A stretch of 37,225 nucleotides of DNA from an uncultured Alphaproteobacteria bacterium. GTDB taxonomy: Bacteria > Pseudomonadota > Alphaproteobacteria > Methylaequorales > Methylaequoraceae. The stretch lies in contig CACAYF010000014.1 of assembly GCA_902536655.1 (NCBI GenBank), positions 1 through 37,225 on the forward strand, read 5' to 3'. The translations under genes were made by a program, and so were the position numbers. The notes under the pieces were generated by a model. That model saw only the letters and a program-made list of their open reading frames with translations, had not been told where the DNA came from and made no database searches. Positions within the stretch are counted from its first letter, which is position 1. Every line of letters starts with the position of its first letter. Positions 25,517 to 34,756 of the stretch are shown in pieces.

Positions 25517-26789
25517 AATCAAAGATATAAATTTAGCTGATTGGGGAAGAAAAGAGATTAAAATTGCTGAAACGGAAATGCCTGGGCTCATGCAATTACG
25601 ATCAGAATTTAAAGATGAAAAACCTCTTGCTGGAGCCAGAATTGTGGGTTGCTTGCATATGACGATACAAACTGCAGTGTTAATTGAGACGCTTATAGAT
25701 TTAGGAGCTTCTGTTAGATGGAGCTCTTGTAATATTTATTCTACTCAAGATCAAGCAGCTGCAGCTGTTGCCAAAAGCAAAATTCCTGTTTTTGCTTGGA
25801 AAGGTGAAACTGAAGAAGAATTTTGGTGGTGTATAGAAAAAACAATTACAGGCCCTAATGACTGGAAACCCAACCTAATCCTAGATGATGGAGGAGATCT
25901 TACAAAAATTATGCATGAAAAATATCCTCATCTCCTTGATGGGGTAAGAGGTTTGTCAGAAGAAACAACAACAGGTGTTCTTAGGCTTTTAGAAATGGAA
26001 AAAAGTAATCAACTTTTAGTACCCGCTATAAATGTTAATGATTCAGTCACAAAATCTAAGTTTGATAACAAATACGGTTGTAGAGAAAGCTTAGTCGACG
26101 GAATAAGGAGGGCAACCGATGTTATGATGGCTGGAAAAGTCGCTCTTGTTGCAGGATATGGTGATGTTGGTAAAGGTTCAGCAGAAAGCCTAAGAAATGC
26201 AGGTTGTCGGGTAGTTGTAACTGAGATAGACCCTATTTGTGCTCTCCAAGCTGCTATGGACGGGTTTGAAGTTAACACTATGGATGATGTTGCTGATAAA
26301 GCAGATATTTTTGTAACAGCCACCGGAAATGTTGACGTAATAACTATAGATCATATGAGAAAAATGAAAGATAGAAGTATTGTATGTAACATTGGTCACT
26401 TCGATTCCGAAATTCAGATCGAAGCTCTTAAAAACTATAAGTGGGATAACATAAAACCACAAGTTGACGAAATTGAATTTCCTGATGGAAAGAAAATAAT
26501 AGTTCTTGCAGAGGGTCGTTTAGTAAATTTAGGATGTGCAACCGGTCATCCAAGCTTTGTTATGTCAGCTTCTTTTTCAAATCAGGTTTTGGCTCAAATA
26601 GAGTTATGGAAAAATTATAGTAAATATAAAAATAAAGTTTATGTTCTTCCAAAAAAACTAGATGAAAAAGTAGCTAGGATACACCTTGATAAAATTGGTG
26701 CTAAGTTAACCAAATTATCAAAGAACCAAGGAGATTACATAAACGTTCCTGTAGGTGGACCCTATAAAAGTGAAGAATATAGATATTAA
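25503..26789 (+). CDS. ahcY: Adenosylhomocysteinase
   Basis: 428-aa NAD-dependent enzyme that hydrolyses S-adenosylhomocysteine to adenosine and homocysteine, removing the inhibitor of methyltransferases. Visible motifs are [36 protein letters not shown], the NAD-binding [23 protein letters not shown] and [12 protein letters not shown]; the C-terminus ends [10 protein letters not shown], as in other members. The length matches the short (human-like, about 432 aa) form; many proteobacterial versions carry an extra 35-40-residue insert that is absent here. The ATG overlaps the HPr::EI gene by 14 bp, so it is the last gene of the phosphotransfer operon. Linkage of ahcY to hprK and pts genes is known in other alphaproteobacteria. 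Confidence 0.98.
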   Translation: MDDFKIKDINLADWGRKEIKIAETEMPGLMQLRSEFKDEKPLAGARIVGCLHMTIQTAVLIETLIDLGASVRWSSCNIYSTQDQAAAAVAKSKIPVFAWKGETEEEFWWCIEKTITGPNDWKPNLILDDGGDLTKIMHEKYPHLLDGVRGLSEETTTGVLRLLEMEKSNQLLVPAINVNDSVTKSKFDNKYGCRESLVDGIRRATDVMMAGKVALVAGYGDVGKGSAESLRNAGCRVVVTEIDPICALQAAMDGFEVNTMDDVADKADIFVTATGNVDVITIDHMRKMKDRSIVCNIGHFDSEIQIEALKNYKWDNIKPQVDEIEFPDGKKIIVLAEGRLVNLGCATGHPSFVMSASFSNQVLAQIELWKNYSKYKNKVYVLPKKLDEKVARIHLDKIGAKLTKLSKNQGDYINVPVGGPYKSEEYRY

Positions 26790-26794
26790 CAAAA

Positions 26795-27805
26795 CTATAG
26801 TTTTTTAATACCCGATGTAGTTGAGTATTCAAAATGAAGAACTTTGTCAGGAAAAATCTTTTTGTAACAACTATGAGCAGCCATTGCAGCTTCAGAAAAG
26901 CCAGTTAGAATCAGTTTAAGCTTGCCGGGGTAATCACATATATCTCCAATTGCAAATATACCTTTGGCGGATGTTTGAAGACTTGATTGGTCAACGCTCA
27001 ATAAATTTTTTTCAATTTCCAGTTCCCAATCTTTAATAGGACCCAATTCAGAGGAAAGGCCAAAAAAAGGAAGAAAATAATCTACTTTAAGATCTATTTT
27101 TTCTTCATCAAGGTTGCTAACAGTCAATGTGTTGATTTCCCCTTTAGAGCCCTGAAGAGAGTGAACTTGAAAAGGTATTATTGTTTTAATTTTTTCTTCC
27201 TTTTCAAGTTGAAAAAGTCTTTCAACACTATGAGGTGCAGCTCTTAATTTTCTTCTTCTATGAATAAAAAATACTTTCTCTGCAACCGAAGACAGTTCAA
27301 TAGCCCAATCTACGGCTGAGTCACCCCCACCAGCAATTGCTATTTTTTTATTTTTAAAAATAGATTTATTAGTTATATGATAAAAAATTGATTTATTTTC
27401 GTATTCTTCAATGTCTTTCAGTGGTGGTTTATTTGGTCCAAAAGCTCCGTTGCCGGCTGCTATTAAAATACATTTACATCTAATTGATTTGTTATTTGAG
27501 GTAAAAACTAGAAATTCGTCGTGTTCTTTTGTAATTTTTTCAACTGTTTCTCCCAATATAAATTTTGGTGAAAATGGTTTGATCTGATTGAAAAGGTTAT
27601 CTATAAGTTTTTGACCAGATATTTCAGGGTATGCAGGAATATCATATATTGGTTTTTCCGGATACAAAGATGAACATTGTCCACCAATAATATCAAGTGA
27701 ATCAACAACACATGATTTCATCCCTAGTTGCCCAAGCTCAAAAACTGAGAACAATCCTATAGGACCGGCTCCTATAACCAATACATCTGTTAAAGTTTTA
27801 TTCAT
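26795..27805 (-). CDS. Ferredoxin-NADP+ reductase, TrxR-like type
   Basis: 336-aa flavoprotein of the bacterial YumC/thioredoxin-reductase-like FNR family. The FAD motif is VIGAGPIGLFSVFELGQLG, the NADPH motif is IAIAGGGDSAVDWAIEL, and the C-terminal FAIGDICDYPGKLKLILTGFSEAA contacts FAD. The redox-active CxxC of thioredoxin reductase is absent, which is what distinguishes this FNR class, together with GGQCSSLYPEKPIYDIPAYP. It transfers electrons between NADPH and ferredoxin or flavodoxin. Transcribed alone: 5 bp from the convergent ahcY stop and 61 bp from the divergent tsaE. Confidence 0.92.
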   Translation of the reverse strand: MNKTLTDVLVIGAGPIGLFSVFELGQLGMKSCVVDSLDIIGGQCSSLYPEKPIYDIPAYPEISGQKLIDNLFNQIKPFSPKFILGETVEKITKEHDEFLVFTSNNKSIRCKCILIAAGNGAFGPNKPPLKDIEEYENKSIFYHITNKSIFKNKKIAIAGGGDSAVDWAIELSSVAEKVFFIHRRRKLRAAPHSVERLFQLEKEEKIKTIIPFQVHSLQGSKGEINTLTVSNLDEEKIDLKVDYFLPFFGLSSELGPIKDWELEIEKNLLSVDQSSLQTSAKGIFAIGDICDYPGKLKLILTGFSEAAMAAHSCYKKIFPDKVLHFEYSTTSGIKKL

Positions 27806-27866
27806 AATTATCTTTTTTTGTTTTTAAAACATTAATTACATATTTATATTAGAATAATTAATAAAA
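27806..27866. promoter_or_regulatory. Divergent region between ferredoxin reductase and tsaE
   Basis: 61 bp, nearly all A and T. TATATT at 27845-27850 could be the -10 box for tsaE, leaving a leader of about 10 nt and no visible ribosome-binding site before the ATG at 27867. No clear minus-strand promoter can be picked. Confidence 0.3.
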
Positions 27867-28322
27867 ATGAAAGATGAATTTAAAATTAATTTGTATAACC
27901 TTCGAGAAACTGAAAAATTAGCACAAAAAATTGCCAAAAGATTAGAACCTAAAAGTTTTATATCTCTAAGAGGAAAACTGGGGGTAGGAAAAACTACTTT
28001 GGCTAGTTTAATAATTAACAATCTATCCAAAAAAAAAATAAGAGTCCTAAGCCCTACCTTTTCGATTGTCAATATTTATGATTTAAAAAACATAAAAGTT
28101 TGGCACTATGATCTATTTAGGCTTAACAATAAAAAAGAAATTTTTGAATTGGATTTTGAATTGGCACTTTTAGACTGTGTAATAGTTGAATGGCCCGAAA
28201 TTATAACTGAGTATTTACCTCATAAAAGAATTGAGATACATCTTGATGAAGACGAATCTTTATTAAGATATGCAACTGTTAGGAGGATAAATAATAATAA
28301 AATTTGTGAACTTGATCCCTAA
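27867..28322 (+). CDS. tsaE: tRNA threonylcarbamoyladenosine biosynthesis ATPase TsaE
   Basis: 151-aa P-loop protein (YjeE family) needed with TsaB, TsaC and TsaD for the t6A37 modification of ANN-decoding tRNAs. Walker A is RGKLGVGKTT (35-44). The family-specific VLSPTFSIVNIYDL, WHYDLFRL and VEWPEI are all present. The length is typical. It is followed by amgK and murU, whose starts overlap, the order seen in many alphaproteobacteria where t6A and cell-wall salvage genes are neighbours without a direct functional link. Confidence 0.95.
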   Translation: MKDEFKINLYNLRETEKLAQKIAKRLEPKSFISLRGKLGVGKTTLASLIINNLSKKKIRVLSPTFSIVNIYDLKNIKVWHYDLFRLNNKKEIFELDFELALLDCVIVEWPEIITEYLPHKRIEIHLDEDESLLRYATVRRINNNKICELDP

Positions 28323-29268
28323 AATGATAGATGAAATAACCAAAAAATTAGATCATAAAAAAATAAAATTCGATAATTTACAATTCTTAGCTGGCGATGC
28401 TTCAGATAGAAAATATTTTTTGATTAAACAACAAAATAATACAAATGTATTGATGGTGGACAAAAATTCAGAAAATTTAGAAAGATTCTTAAAAATTTCT
28501 TATCTTTTAAAAGAACATGTAAGTATTCCTGAAATTATTACAGATCTAAAAGAACATAATATTTTAATTATAGAAAATTTTAATAAAAACAAATTTAGTG
28601 AAGTACTAAAAAAATCTAACAGAATAAAATTGTACAAAGTTGCTCTGGATGCACTCCTGTACATCCATAAAAAAAAAATTGATAAAAAACTTGTTCATTA
28701 TAGCAAAAAAATCTTTTTTGATGAATCAAATTTATTCTTCGACTGGTATTTAGAAATGTCAAAAAGAAGAGTTGAATTATTAAAAAATGAATTTAATTCA
28801 ATCTTTTCCAGCTTTTTAGATAAAGTCTATTTATTACCGAACGTCTTCATTCATAGAGATTATCATATTGATAACTTATTTTATCTCAAAGAAAAGGACA
28901 AGCATTTCAAATGTGGTTGGATTGATTATCAGGACGCCTTAGTAGGTCCATGTGTATACGATGTTGTTTCACTTGCACAAGATGCTAGAATAGACGTAGA
29001 AAAGAGAACAGAGAATTTTTTGATTAAATATTATTTAGACAATTTTGTATCTATTGATAAAGATCTATTTTTATTTTCATACACTGTTGTAGCAATCCAA
29101 AGGCATCTTAAAGTTTTGGGAATTTTTAAGAGACTTGAAATACGAGACAATAAAAAAAATTATATCAAACATATTCCAAGAGTTTTACGTTTACTTGAAT
29201 TTAATTTAAAAAAAAATAAATTTAGTTCTTTACTTAAGATTTTAGAAAAACCATTAGGTTTGAAATGA
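28306..29268 (+). CDS. amgK: N-acetylmuramate/N-acetylglucosamine 1-kinase AmgK
   Basis: 320-aa aminoglycoside-phosphotransferase-fold kinase that phosphorylates the anomeric carbon of MurNAc and GlcNAc recovered from cell-wall turnover. The catalytic loop is HRDYHIDN (183-190, Asp185) and the metal-binding motif is WIDYQDALVGP (Asp207). Two starts are possible: GTG at 28306, overlapping tsaE by 17 bp, or ATG at 28324, 1 bp after the tsaE stop. An AGGAGG at 28281-28286 is too far from either for normal spacing, so the choice is open. Pairing with MurU immediately downstream (ATGA overlap) identifies the pathway and is stronger than the kinase fold alone. Confidence 0.88.
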   Translation: MNLIPKMIDEITKKLDHKKIKFDNLQFLAGDASDRKYFLIKQQNNTNVLMVDKNSENLERFLKISYLLKEHVSIPEIITDLKEHNILIIENFNKNKFSEVLKKSNRIKLYKVALDALLYIHKKKIDKKLVHYSKKIFFDESNLFFDWYLEMSKRRVELLKNEFNSIFSSFLDKVYLLPNVFIHRDYHIDNLFYLKEKDKHFKCGWIDYQDALVGPCVYDVVSLAQDARIDVEKRTENFLIKYYLDNFVSIDKDLFLFSYTVVAIQRHLKVLGIFKRLEIRDNKKNYIKHIPRVLRLLEFNLKKNKFSSLLKILEKPLGLK

Positions 29269-29972
29269 TTTCGCAGGCAATGATATTTTCAGCTGGATTA
29301 GGAAAGAGGATGTTACCACTAACAGAGAACACACCCAAGCCGCTTATAAAAATTAATAATAAAAGTCTTCTAAAAAATAATATTGAAAAATTAATTGAAT
29401 CCAAATTTAGAAATATTGTTGTAAATGCTTATCATCATTCAGAAAAAATTATTAACGAAACAAAAATGTTCGAATCAGTAAAAGTTATTGTTGAAGCAGA
29501 GAGACTTGAAACAGGAGGTGGCTTATTAAATGCAATTAACGAGAAATACTTCAAAGAAAACACTCCTATTGTACTTCTAAACGGAGATATTTTTTGGTAT
29601 GACAAAAATTATAAGTCAATTGATAAAATCGTTAGTCTATGGAACCCACATAAAATGGATATGCTATTATGTTTAAAAAGAAAGGAAGATTTTTTTGGTT
29701 ACAATGGCAATGGAGATTTTGATCTTCAAAGTGACAATTTCTCATCGTCAAAATTAGAAATAAAAAATAATCCTTCTTATGCATATACAGGGCTGCAAAT
29801 AATTAAGCAGGATATTTTTAAGGATATTAAGAAAAATTGCTTTTCATTAAAAGAGCAGATACTTAAATCCTTAGAAAAAAAAAAATTATTTGGTTATATA
29901 GACGAAAATCAATGGTTTCACATAGGAACGGTAGAAGATCTTAAAAAATTTAAGGAAAACTATTGTGAATAA
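29265..29972 (+). CDS. murU: N-acetylmuramate-1-phosphate uridylyltransferase MurU
   Basis: 235-aa nucleotidyltransferase that makes UDP-MurNAc from MurNAc-1-P, bypassing de novo MurA/MurB synthesis, the step that fosfomycin blocks. The N-terminal motif is MIFSAGLGKRMLPLTENTPKPLI, with the nucleotide-binding GxGxRM at 11-16, followed by ETGGGLL and LNGDIFW, which supply the metal-binding aspartate, and a C-terminal WFHIGTVEDL. Sugar-1-phosphate nucleotidyltransferases share the fold; coupling to amgK supports MurU. It overlaps amgK by 4 bp and the exonuclease gene by 8 bp. Confidence 0.9.
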   Translation: MISQAMIFSAGLGKRMLPLTENTPKPLIKINNKSLLKNNIEKLIESKFRNIVVNAYHHSEKIINETKMFESVKVIVEAERLETGGGLLNAINEKYFKENTPIVLLNGDIFWYDKNYKSIDKIVSLWNPHKMDMLLCLKRKEDFFGYNGNGDFDLQSDNFSSSKLEIKNNPSYAYTGLQIIKQDIFKDIKKNCFSLKEQILKSLEKKKLFGYIDENQWFHIGTVEDLKKFKENYCE

Positions 29973-31440
29973 TTTTATAGTTTATGATTTTGAAACATCT
30001 GGAAGAAGTTCACGATTTGATCAAATTCTTCAAGCGGGAATTATAATTTATGATCAGAACCTTAAGGTTTTAAATAAGTTAAATTTAAAATCGCGTATTA
30101 ACCCAGATATTGTTCCTTCAATCAATGCTTTGAGAGTTAATAAATTAAAGATCTCAGATATTCTTTCAGAGAAAATGAGTTGTTATGAAATGACAATGCA
30201 AATGCATAGTTCTTTATCAAAATTTCAAGACTCCTTTTTTGTTGGTTTTAATTCCATAAATTTTGATGAAGAATTTTTTAGACAAACACTCTGGGAACAT
30301 TTTACTTTTCCTTACTTAACAAATACAAAAGGAAACTCGAGACTAGATGTACTTAATTTTGTGACATTAGTTCATGCTTTCAGAAAAAATGCCTTAAATG
30401 TCGAAGTAAATGATGAAGGAAAGATAACATTCAAGTTGGAAAGTTTAGCAAAAGCAAATTGTTTTGAGTCCGACAATGCACATGAAGCAATCGCAGACGT
30501 TGAAACCACAATGAAACTTCTGGAAATGCTTTTAAAAAAGAATTACGACCTCTTTAAAATATTCATCAACAATTCGTATCCTGTAAAATTAGAAAATAAA
30601 ATTATTGATCAAAATATTTTCACAATGCACAACTACATTTTTAACAAGCATAGAGTTTATCTTGTTAAAAATCTTTTGAAACATCCAGTTTACAAAAACC
30701 AAATGATTGGATTTGATCTTAAATATGATACCTCAGAAATTGTTAATTATGGGATAGATGAATTGGAAGAAATATATAGATCAAAATCATTTTTTAGGAA
30801 AATAAAATTAAATAAACAACCATCTATTTTGGACAAATCTTATGCAAGAAATCTCAGTCCTTATAACGAATTAACAGATCATGAAATAAATTTAAAATGT
30901 GAGCAACTTCAGAAAAAAGAATTTCTGATAAATCTCAACAAAATTCTGGAAAAAGAATCATCAGATTACAGTGAAAATCAGTCGCAGGAAATTAAATTAG
31001 AAGAGGAAACAATTTATTCTCAAAAACTCAATTACAACGATTCAAGAATTATGAATAGGTTTCATGACGAGAAGTGGGACAAGAAGTGGAGTTTTGCCGA
31101 AAAATTTAAAGATCAGAGGCTAAGATTTTTTGCAGCGCGGCATATTTATAGAAATTATCCAGAGGAACTTCCTAGAAAAATTTTTAAATTGCTGCATAAA
31201 AAAATTTCAGAGAGGATTTGTTCTCTAGAGAAAAAAAAATTTATAACAATTCCAGCAGCTATGGAAGAGGCTGATTCGTTATCTCTAGAAATTGAAGAAA
31301 ATGATTTAGGAAATGATTTAAAAGAACAAATAGATCAGTATAATATTTACATTAACTTTTTAAATGATTACTATAATAACCCCAACGCAACCCCAATTCA
31401 ATTTGATAAGAATTTATCAAAAAAACTTTTTGCAAATTAA
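29965..31440 (+). CDS. sbcB: Exonuclease I (3'-5' single-strand DNA exonuclease)
   Basis: 491-aa DEDDh-family nuclease resembling E. coli ExoI (475 aa). The exonuclease core has Asp8 and Glu10 in VYDFETSG, Asp101 in FNSINFDEEFF, and His173/Asp178 in NAHEAIADVETT, matching Asp15/Glu17/Asp108/His181/Asp186 of E. coli. The C-terminal half contains RLRFFAARHIYRNYPEELP, comparable to the ExoI C-terminal RYRARNFPE segment, so this is ExoI and not a short DnaQ-type exonuclease. ExoI degrades single-stranded DNA in recombination and mismatch repair. The start is GTG at 29965, overlapping murU by 8 bp. In many alphaproteobacteria the genes between murU and trxA are addB and addA; here only this gene is present. 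Confidence 0.9.
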   Translation: MNNFIVYDFETSGRSSRFDQILQAGIIIYDQNLKVLNKLNLKSRINPDIVPSINALRVNKLKISDILSEKMSCYEMTMQMHSSLSKFQDSFFVGFNSINFDEEFFRQTLWEHFTFPYLTNTKGNSRLDVLNFVTLVHAFRKNALNVEVNDEGKITFKLESLAKANCFESDNAHEAIADVETTMKLLEMLLKKNYDLFKIFINNSYPVKLENKIIDQNIFTMHNYIFNKHRVYLVKNLLKHPVYKNQMIGFDLKYDTSEIVNYGIDELEEIYRSKSFFRKIKLNKQPSILDKSYARNLSPYNELTDHEINLKCEQLQKKEFLINLNKILEKESSDYSENQSQEIKLEEETIYSQKLNYNDSRIMNRFHDEKWDKKWSFAEKFKDQRLRFFAARHIYRNYPEELPRKIFKLLHKKISERICSLEKKKFITIPAAMEEADSLSLEIEENDLGNDLKEQIDQYNIYINFLNDYYNNPNATPIQFDKNLSKKLFAN

Positions 31441-31452
31441 TGGAGTACTAAA

Positions 31453-31776
31453 ATGACAGCTATAAAAAATTGTAACGAAAATGATTTTGAAGATGAAGTT
31501 CTCAAGTCAAAGCTCCCTGTAATTGTCGATTTCTGGGCAGAATGGTGCGGACCCTGTAAGATGCTCTCGCCAATATTGGAGGAACTGTCAGATGAAATGA
31601 AAAATGAGATTAACGTGATAAAAGTCAACCTAGATGAAAATCAAGACCTAGCCATGAAATATTCCATAAGAAGTATACCTACATTGTTGTTATTTAAAGA
31701 CGGAAATTTAGTTGACACGAAAGTGGGTCTTTTGCCAAAAAGCGAAATAGTAACTTGGTTCAAATCAAAAACCTAA
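31453..31776 (+). CDS. trxA: Thioredoxin
   Basis: 107-aa cytosolic dithiol reductase with the active site WCGPC (Cys32, Cys35) in VDFWAEWCGPCKMLSP and the cis-proline segment SIRSIPTLLLFKDG. The length is standard. GGAG at 31442-31445, in the 12-bp gap after sbcB, is a good ribosome-binding site for the ATG at 31453. The last 4 bp overlap the convergent folC. Its position facing folC-accD-trpA is the conserved alphaproteobacterial arrangement. Confidence 0.97.
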   Translation: MTAIKNCNENDFEDEVLKSKLPVIVDFWAEWCGPCKMLSPILEELSDEMKNEINVIKVNLDENQDLAMKYSIRSIPTLLLFKDGNLVDTKVGLLPKSEIVTWFKSKT

Positions 31777-33080
31777 TTAATCTTGAAGCCATCTTGTTTT
31801 AAGACTTCCCCAGCTAAATATAATGAACCACAAATTACTAACTTTCCGCTTGAATAGGTTTCTTTTATTTTTTTCAAAACTTCTTTGATATCTAATGAAC
31901 ATTCAATGTCAATTGTGGAGCCGATGTCTTGTTCAATAATTTTTTTTATTTCATATGGTCTTATAAACTGATGATCTGGAATTGGTAAAAGAAATATTGC
32001 TGAAAGGTTTTTTATTAGTTTTTTTATAAATGAATTCGGATCTTTCCCAATCATCATACCGATAACTAAGAAAACATTTTCTTTTTTCCATTTTTCAATT
32101 ATTTTCTTTATTATATTTGATGCTTCTAAGTTATGCCCCCCGTCTAACCAAATCTCAAAATTTTTACCCATATATGAAGATAAATTTCCATTTTTTAGAT
32201 TTTGCATCCTGGCTGGCCATTGTGCTGATAAAATACCTTGGTTAATATTTTTATTTAAAATATCTTTTTTTCCAAGTGATAAAACTGTTGCTACAGCCGT
32301 TGAGGCGTTATCTATTTGATGTTCACCAAAAAGTTTAGGGAAATTAAAATCATAATTGGTGTCCTCAAAATACATGCTAAAGTTTTTTTTTATACAATTT
32401 TTTTGTCTAATTTTCCAATTCAATCCTTCTTCGAATAGCTTAATGTTCATTCTTTTTGCTTCAACTCTTGCTAACTTTCTCACAACTGAAGATTGCTTAG
32501 ATAGCACTATTTGTTTTGAATTTTTTAAAATACCTAATTTTTCTTTCGCAATTCTCACGATTGTTGAACCAAGAAAGTTCATATGATCCATAGAAATTGG
32601 TGTAATAACACTGCATATTTTATTTTTAACTACATTCGTAGCGTCAAATCTTCCACCAAGACCTGTTTCTAAAAGAATAATATTAGATTCAATCCTGCTA
32701 AATGCCAAAAATGCAGCAGCTGTTGTAATTTCAAAAAAAGTAATTTCTTCCCCGTTATTATAATATTCACATTCTTCTAAAAGTGAACTTAAATGGTTAT
32801 TACTTATTAGTTTGGAACTAATCCTAATTCTTTCGTTGAAATTGATTAAATGAGGAGAAGTGTAAGTATGCACTTTATACTTTGAAGATTCAAAGATGGC
32901 TCTTAAAAAAGAAGTTACAGAACCTTTCCCATTTGTTCCTGCAACATGAATTACTGGAGATAATTTAAGATGAGGGTTATCTAACTTTTTTAGTAATTTT
33001 ATTAAACGTTTAAGAGATAAATCAATCTTTTTAGGATGTAAAAGTTCTAGCCTTTTTAAAATTTTTGTAGATTTGTCCAC
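31773..33080 (-). CDS. folC: Bifunctional folylpolyglutamate/dihydrofolate synthase
   Basis: 435-aa Mur-ligase-type enzyme that adds glutamate to dihydropteroate and to tetrahydrofolates. The P-loop is HVAGTNGKGSV (45-55), followed by YTSPHLINFNERIRI, LLETGLGGRFDATN and DHMNFLG; WLDGGHNLEAS marks the C-terminal domain. It is last in the minus-strand operon, 7 bp after accD, and overlaps trxA by 4 bp. Length and motifs are complete. Confidence 0.97.
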   Translation of the reverse strand: MDKSTKILKRLELLHPKKIDLSLKRLIKLLKKLDNPHLKLSPVIHVAGTNGKGSVTSFLRAIFESSKYKVHTYTSPHLINFNERIRISSKLISNNHLSSLLEECEYYNNGEEITFFEITTAAAFLAFSRIESNIILLETGLGGRFDATNVVKNKICSVITPISMDHMNFLGSTIVRIAKEKLGILKNSKQIVLSKQSSVVRKLARVEAKRMNIKLFEEGLNWKIRQKNCIKKNFSMYFEDTNYDFNFPKLFGEHQIDNASTAVATVLSLGKKDILNKNINQGILSAQWPARMQNLKNGNLSSYMGKNFEIWLDGGHNLEASNIIKKIIEKWKKENVFLVIGMMIGKDPNSFIKKLIKNLSAIFLLPIPDHQFIRPYEIKKIIEQDIGSTIDIECSLDIKEVLKKIKETYSSGKLVICGSLYLAGEVLKQDGFKIN

Positions 33081-33087
33081 TTCTAAG

Positions 33088-33930
33088 TTAAGCTACAAGG
33101 AAGTCTAGTAAATCTTCAATTTTTTTCTTGAGTTCTTTTCTATGAACAACAAGATCGATCATACCTTTTTCCATTAGATACTCTGATTTTTGGAAGTTTT
33201 GGGGTAACTTTTCTTTAATCGTATCCTCAATAACTCTACTTCCTGCGAAACCAATAGTGGCATCCTTTTCAGCGATTATTATATCACCGAGCATCGCAAA
33301 TGAAGCTGAAACGCCGCCAGTTGTTGGATCAGTGAGAACAGAAATAAAAGGTAAATTTAATTTTCCGAATGCATTTATTGCTATGACAGTTCGTGGCATT
33401 TGCATTAATGATAAAATTCCCTCCTGCATTCTTGCACCACCTGATGAGCTAAATATAATTAATGGCAATTGATTTTTTTTCGCAAAATCGCATGCAGTTA
33501 TTATTGCTTCTCCAGCAGCCATACCCATTGAACCTCCCATAAAATTAAAATCAAAAATTGCTGTAACAATTTTTTTTCCATTTATAGTTCCCGATGCCAC
33601 CATAACGGAATCATTGGTTTGGTTTTTTTTTTGAGCGTTTTTCAATCTGTCTATATATTTTTTGCTATCTTTGAATTTTAGAGGATCAGGCTTTATTTTG
33701 GGTGTGTCCATTATCATGAAATTTTTCCCTAAAAACAATTCTAACCTTTCTTTTGAACTTATTCTAAAATGATAATCGCAATGTTTACAAACATATTGAT
33801 TAGACATTAACTCTTTTCTCAATAGCATTTGGGAACACTTTGGACAAGTTTCCCACAGATTGTCAGGAACTTCTTTTTTTCCAACAAAAGCTTGAAGTTT
33901 TGGTCTTACAAAATTAGTGATCCAATTCAT
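33088..33930 (-). CDS. accD: Acetyl-CoA carboxylase carboxyltransferase subunit beta
   Basis: 280-aa zinc-binding subunit that, with AccA, transfers carboxyl from carboxybiotin-BCCP to acetyl-CoA, the first step of fatty-acid synthesis. An N-terminal four-cysteine zinc ribbon (Cys29, Cys32, Cys48, Cys51) precedes the crotonase-fold domain with FSSSGGARMQEG and LTDPTTGGVSASFA. The start at 33930 is 15 bp after the trpA stop. accD and folC adjacent to trpFBA is the standard alphaproteobacterial order. Confidence 0.98.
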   Translation of the reverse strand: MNWITNFVRPKLQAFVGKKEVPDNLWETCPKCSQMLLRKELMSNQYVCKHCDYHFRISSKERLELFLGKNFMIMDTPKIKPDPLKFKDSKKYIDRLKNAQKKNQTNDSVMVASGTINGKKIVTAIFDFNFMGGSMGMAAGEAIITACDFAKKNQLPLIIFSSSGGARMQEGILSLMQMPRTVIAINAFGKLNLPFISVLTDPTTGGVSASFAMLGDIIIAEKDATIGFAGSRVIEDTIKEKLPQNFQKSEYLMEKGMIDLVVHRKELKKKIEDLLDFLVA

Positions 33931-33945
33931 ATAAATAACTTACCA

Positions 33946-34749
33946 TCATTTTCTTAAATTTGCCAAGAAATCGGATATACTCTTTAGCATATGATTTTCT
34001 GAATATTTGCCTTTGTTAAAGTTTTCAATAAAGCTAATTATGACTGATCCAACCACACATCCATCTGAAAATTTATTGAGGTCTCGTATTTGATTTTTAT
34101 TTTTAATACCAAATCCAACACAGATGGGAAGGTTTGAAATTTTTCTGATTTTTTCCAAAGATTTTCTAACTTCACTTATAGAGGGTTTTTTTGTTCCAGT
34201 GATACCCATAACTGAGACATAATATAAAAAACCACTCGTATGCCGAAGAATTTTTTTTAATCTTTCTTTATGCGTTGTCGGTGTGAGAAGCCTGATATTG
34301 TGAACATTATATTTTTTTGTATATGAGTTTATATAATGGTCTTCTTCTGGCGGTAAATCGACAATAATCAGACCATCTATTCCAACTTTTCTGCAATTTA
34401 AAAAGAAATCCTTTAGGCCGTATTGAAAAATTGGATTGAAATATCCCATCAAAACTATTGGAGTATTACAATCACTTTTCCTAAAATCTTTTACTAAATC
34501 GAAAGTGCTATCAATATTTGCTCCGGCTTCAATTGCTCTTTGACTTGACTTTTGAATGGTTGGGCCGTCTGCCATTGGATCAGAGAAAGGAAAACCTATC
34601 TCAATAAGATCAATTTTCTGATCTCTTAGCACACTTAATATTTTTTTTGAAATACTTTGATTTGGATCACCTGAAGTAATAAAAGCAACTAGCGCTTTTC
34701 TATTAATTTCTTTTAAGTCTAAAAACTTTTTGTCGATCCTATTTAGCAT
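33946..34749 (-). CDS. trpA: Tryptophan synthase alpha subunit
   Basis: 267-aa TIM-barrel subunit that splits indole-3-glycerol phosphate to indole and glyceraldehyde-3-phosphate. The catalytic Glu50 and Asp61 are in LIEIGFPFSDPMADGPTIQ. VLMGYFNPIFQYG, GLIIVDLPPEE, YYVSVMGITG and CVGFGIKN are further family motifs. It lies 7 bp downstream of trpB, whose product it channels indole to. No feature of degeneration. Confidence 0.98.
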   Translation of the reverse strand: MLNRIDKKFLDLKEINRKALVAFITSGDPNQSISKKILSVLRDQKIDLIEIGFPFSDPMADGPTIQKSSQRAIEAGANIDSTFDLVKDFRKSDCNTPIVLMGYFNPIFQYGLKDFFLNCRKVGIDGLIIVDLPPEEDHYINSYTKKYNVHNIRLLTPTTHKERLKKILRHTSGFLYYVSVMGITGTKKPSISEVRKSLEKIRKISNLPICVGFGIKNKNQIRDLNKFSDGCVVGSVIISFIENFNKGKYSENHMLKSISDFLANLRK

Positions 34750-34756
34750 TTTAATC

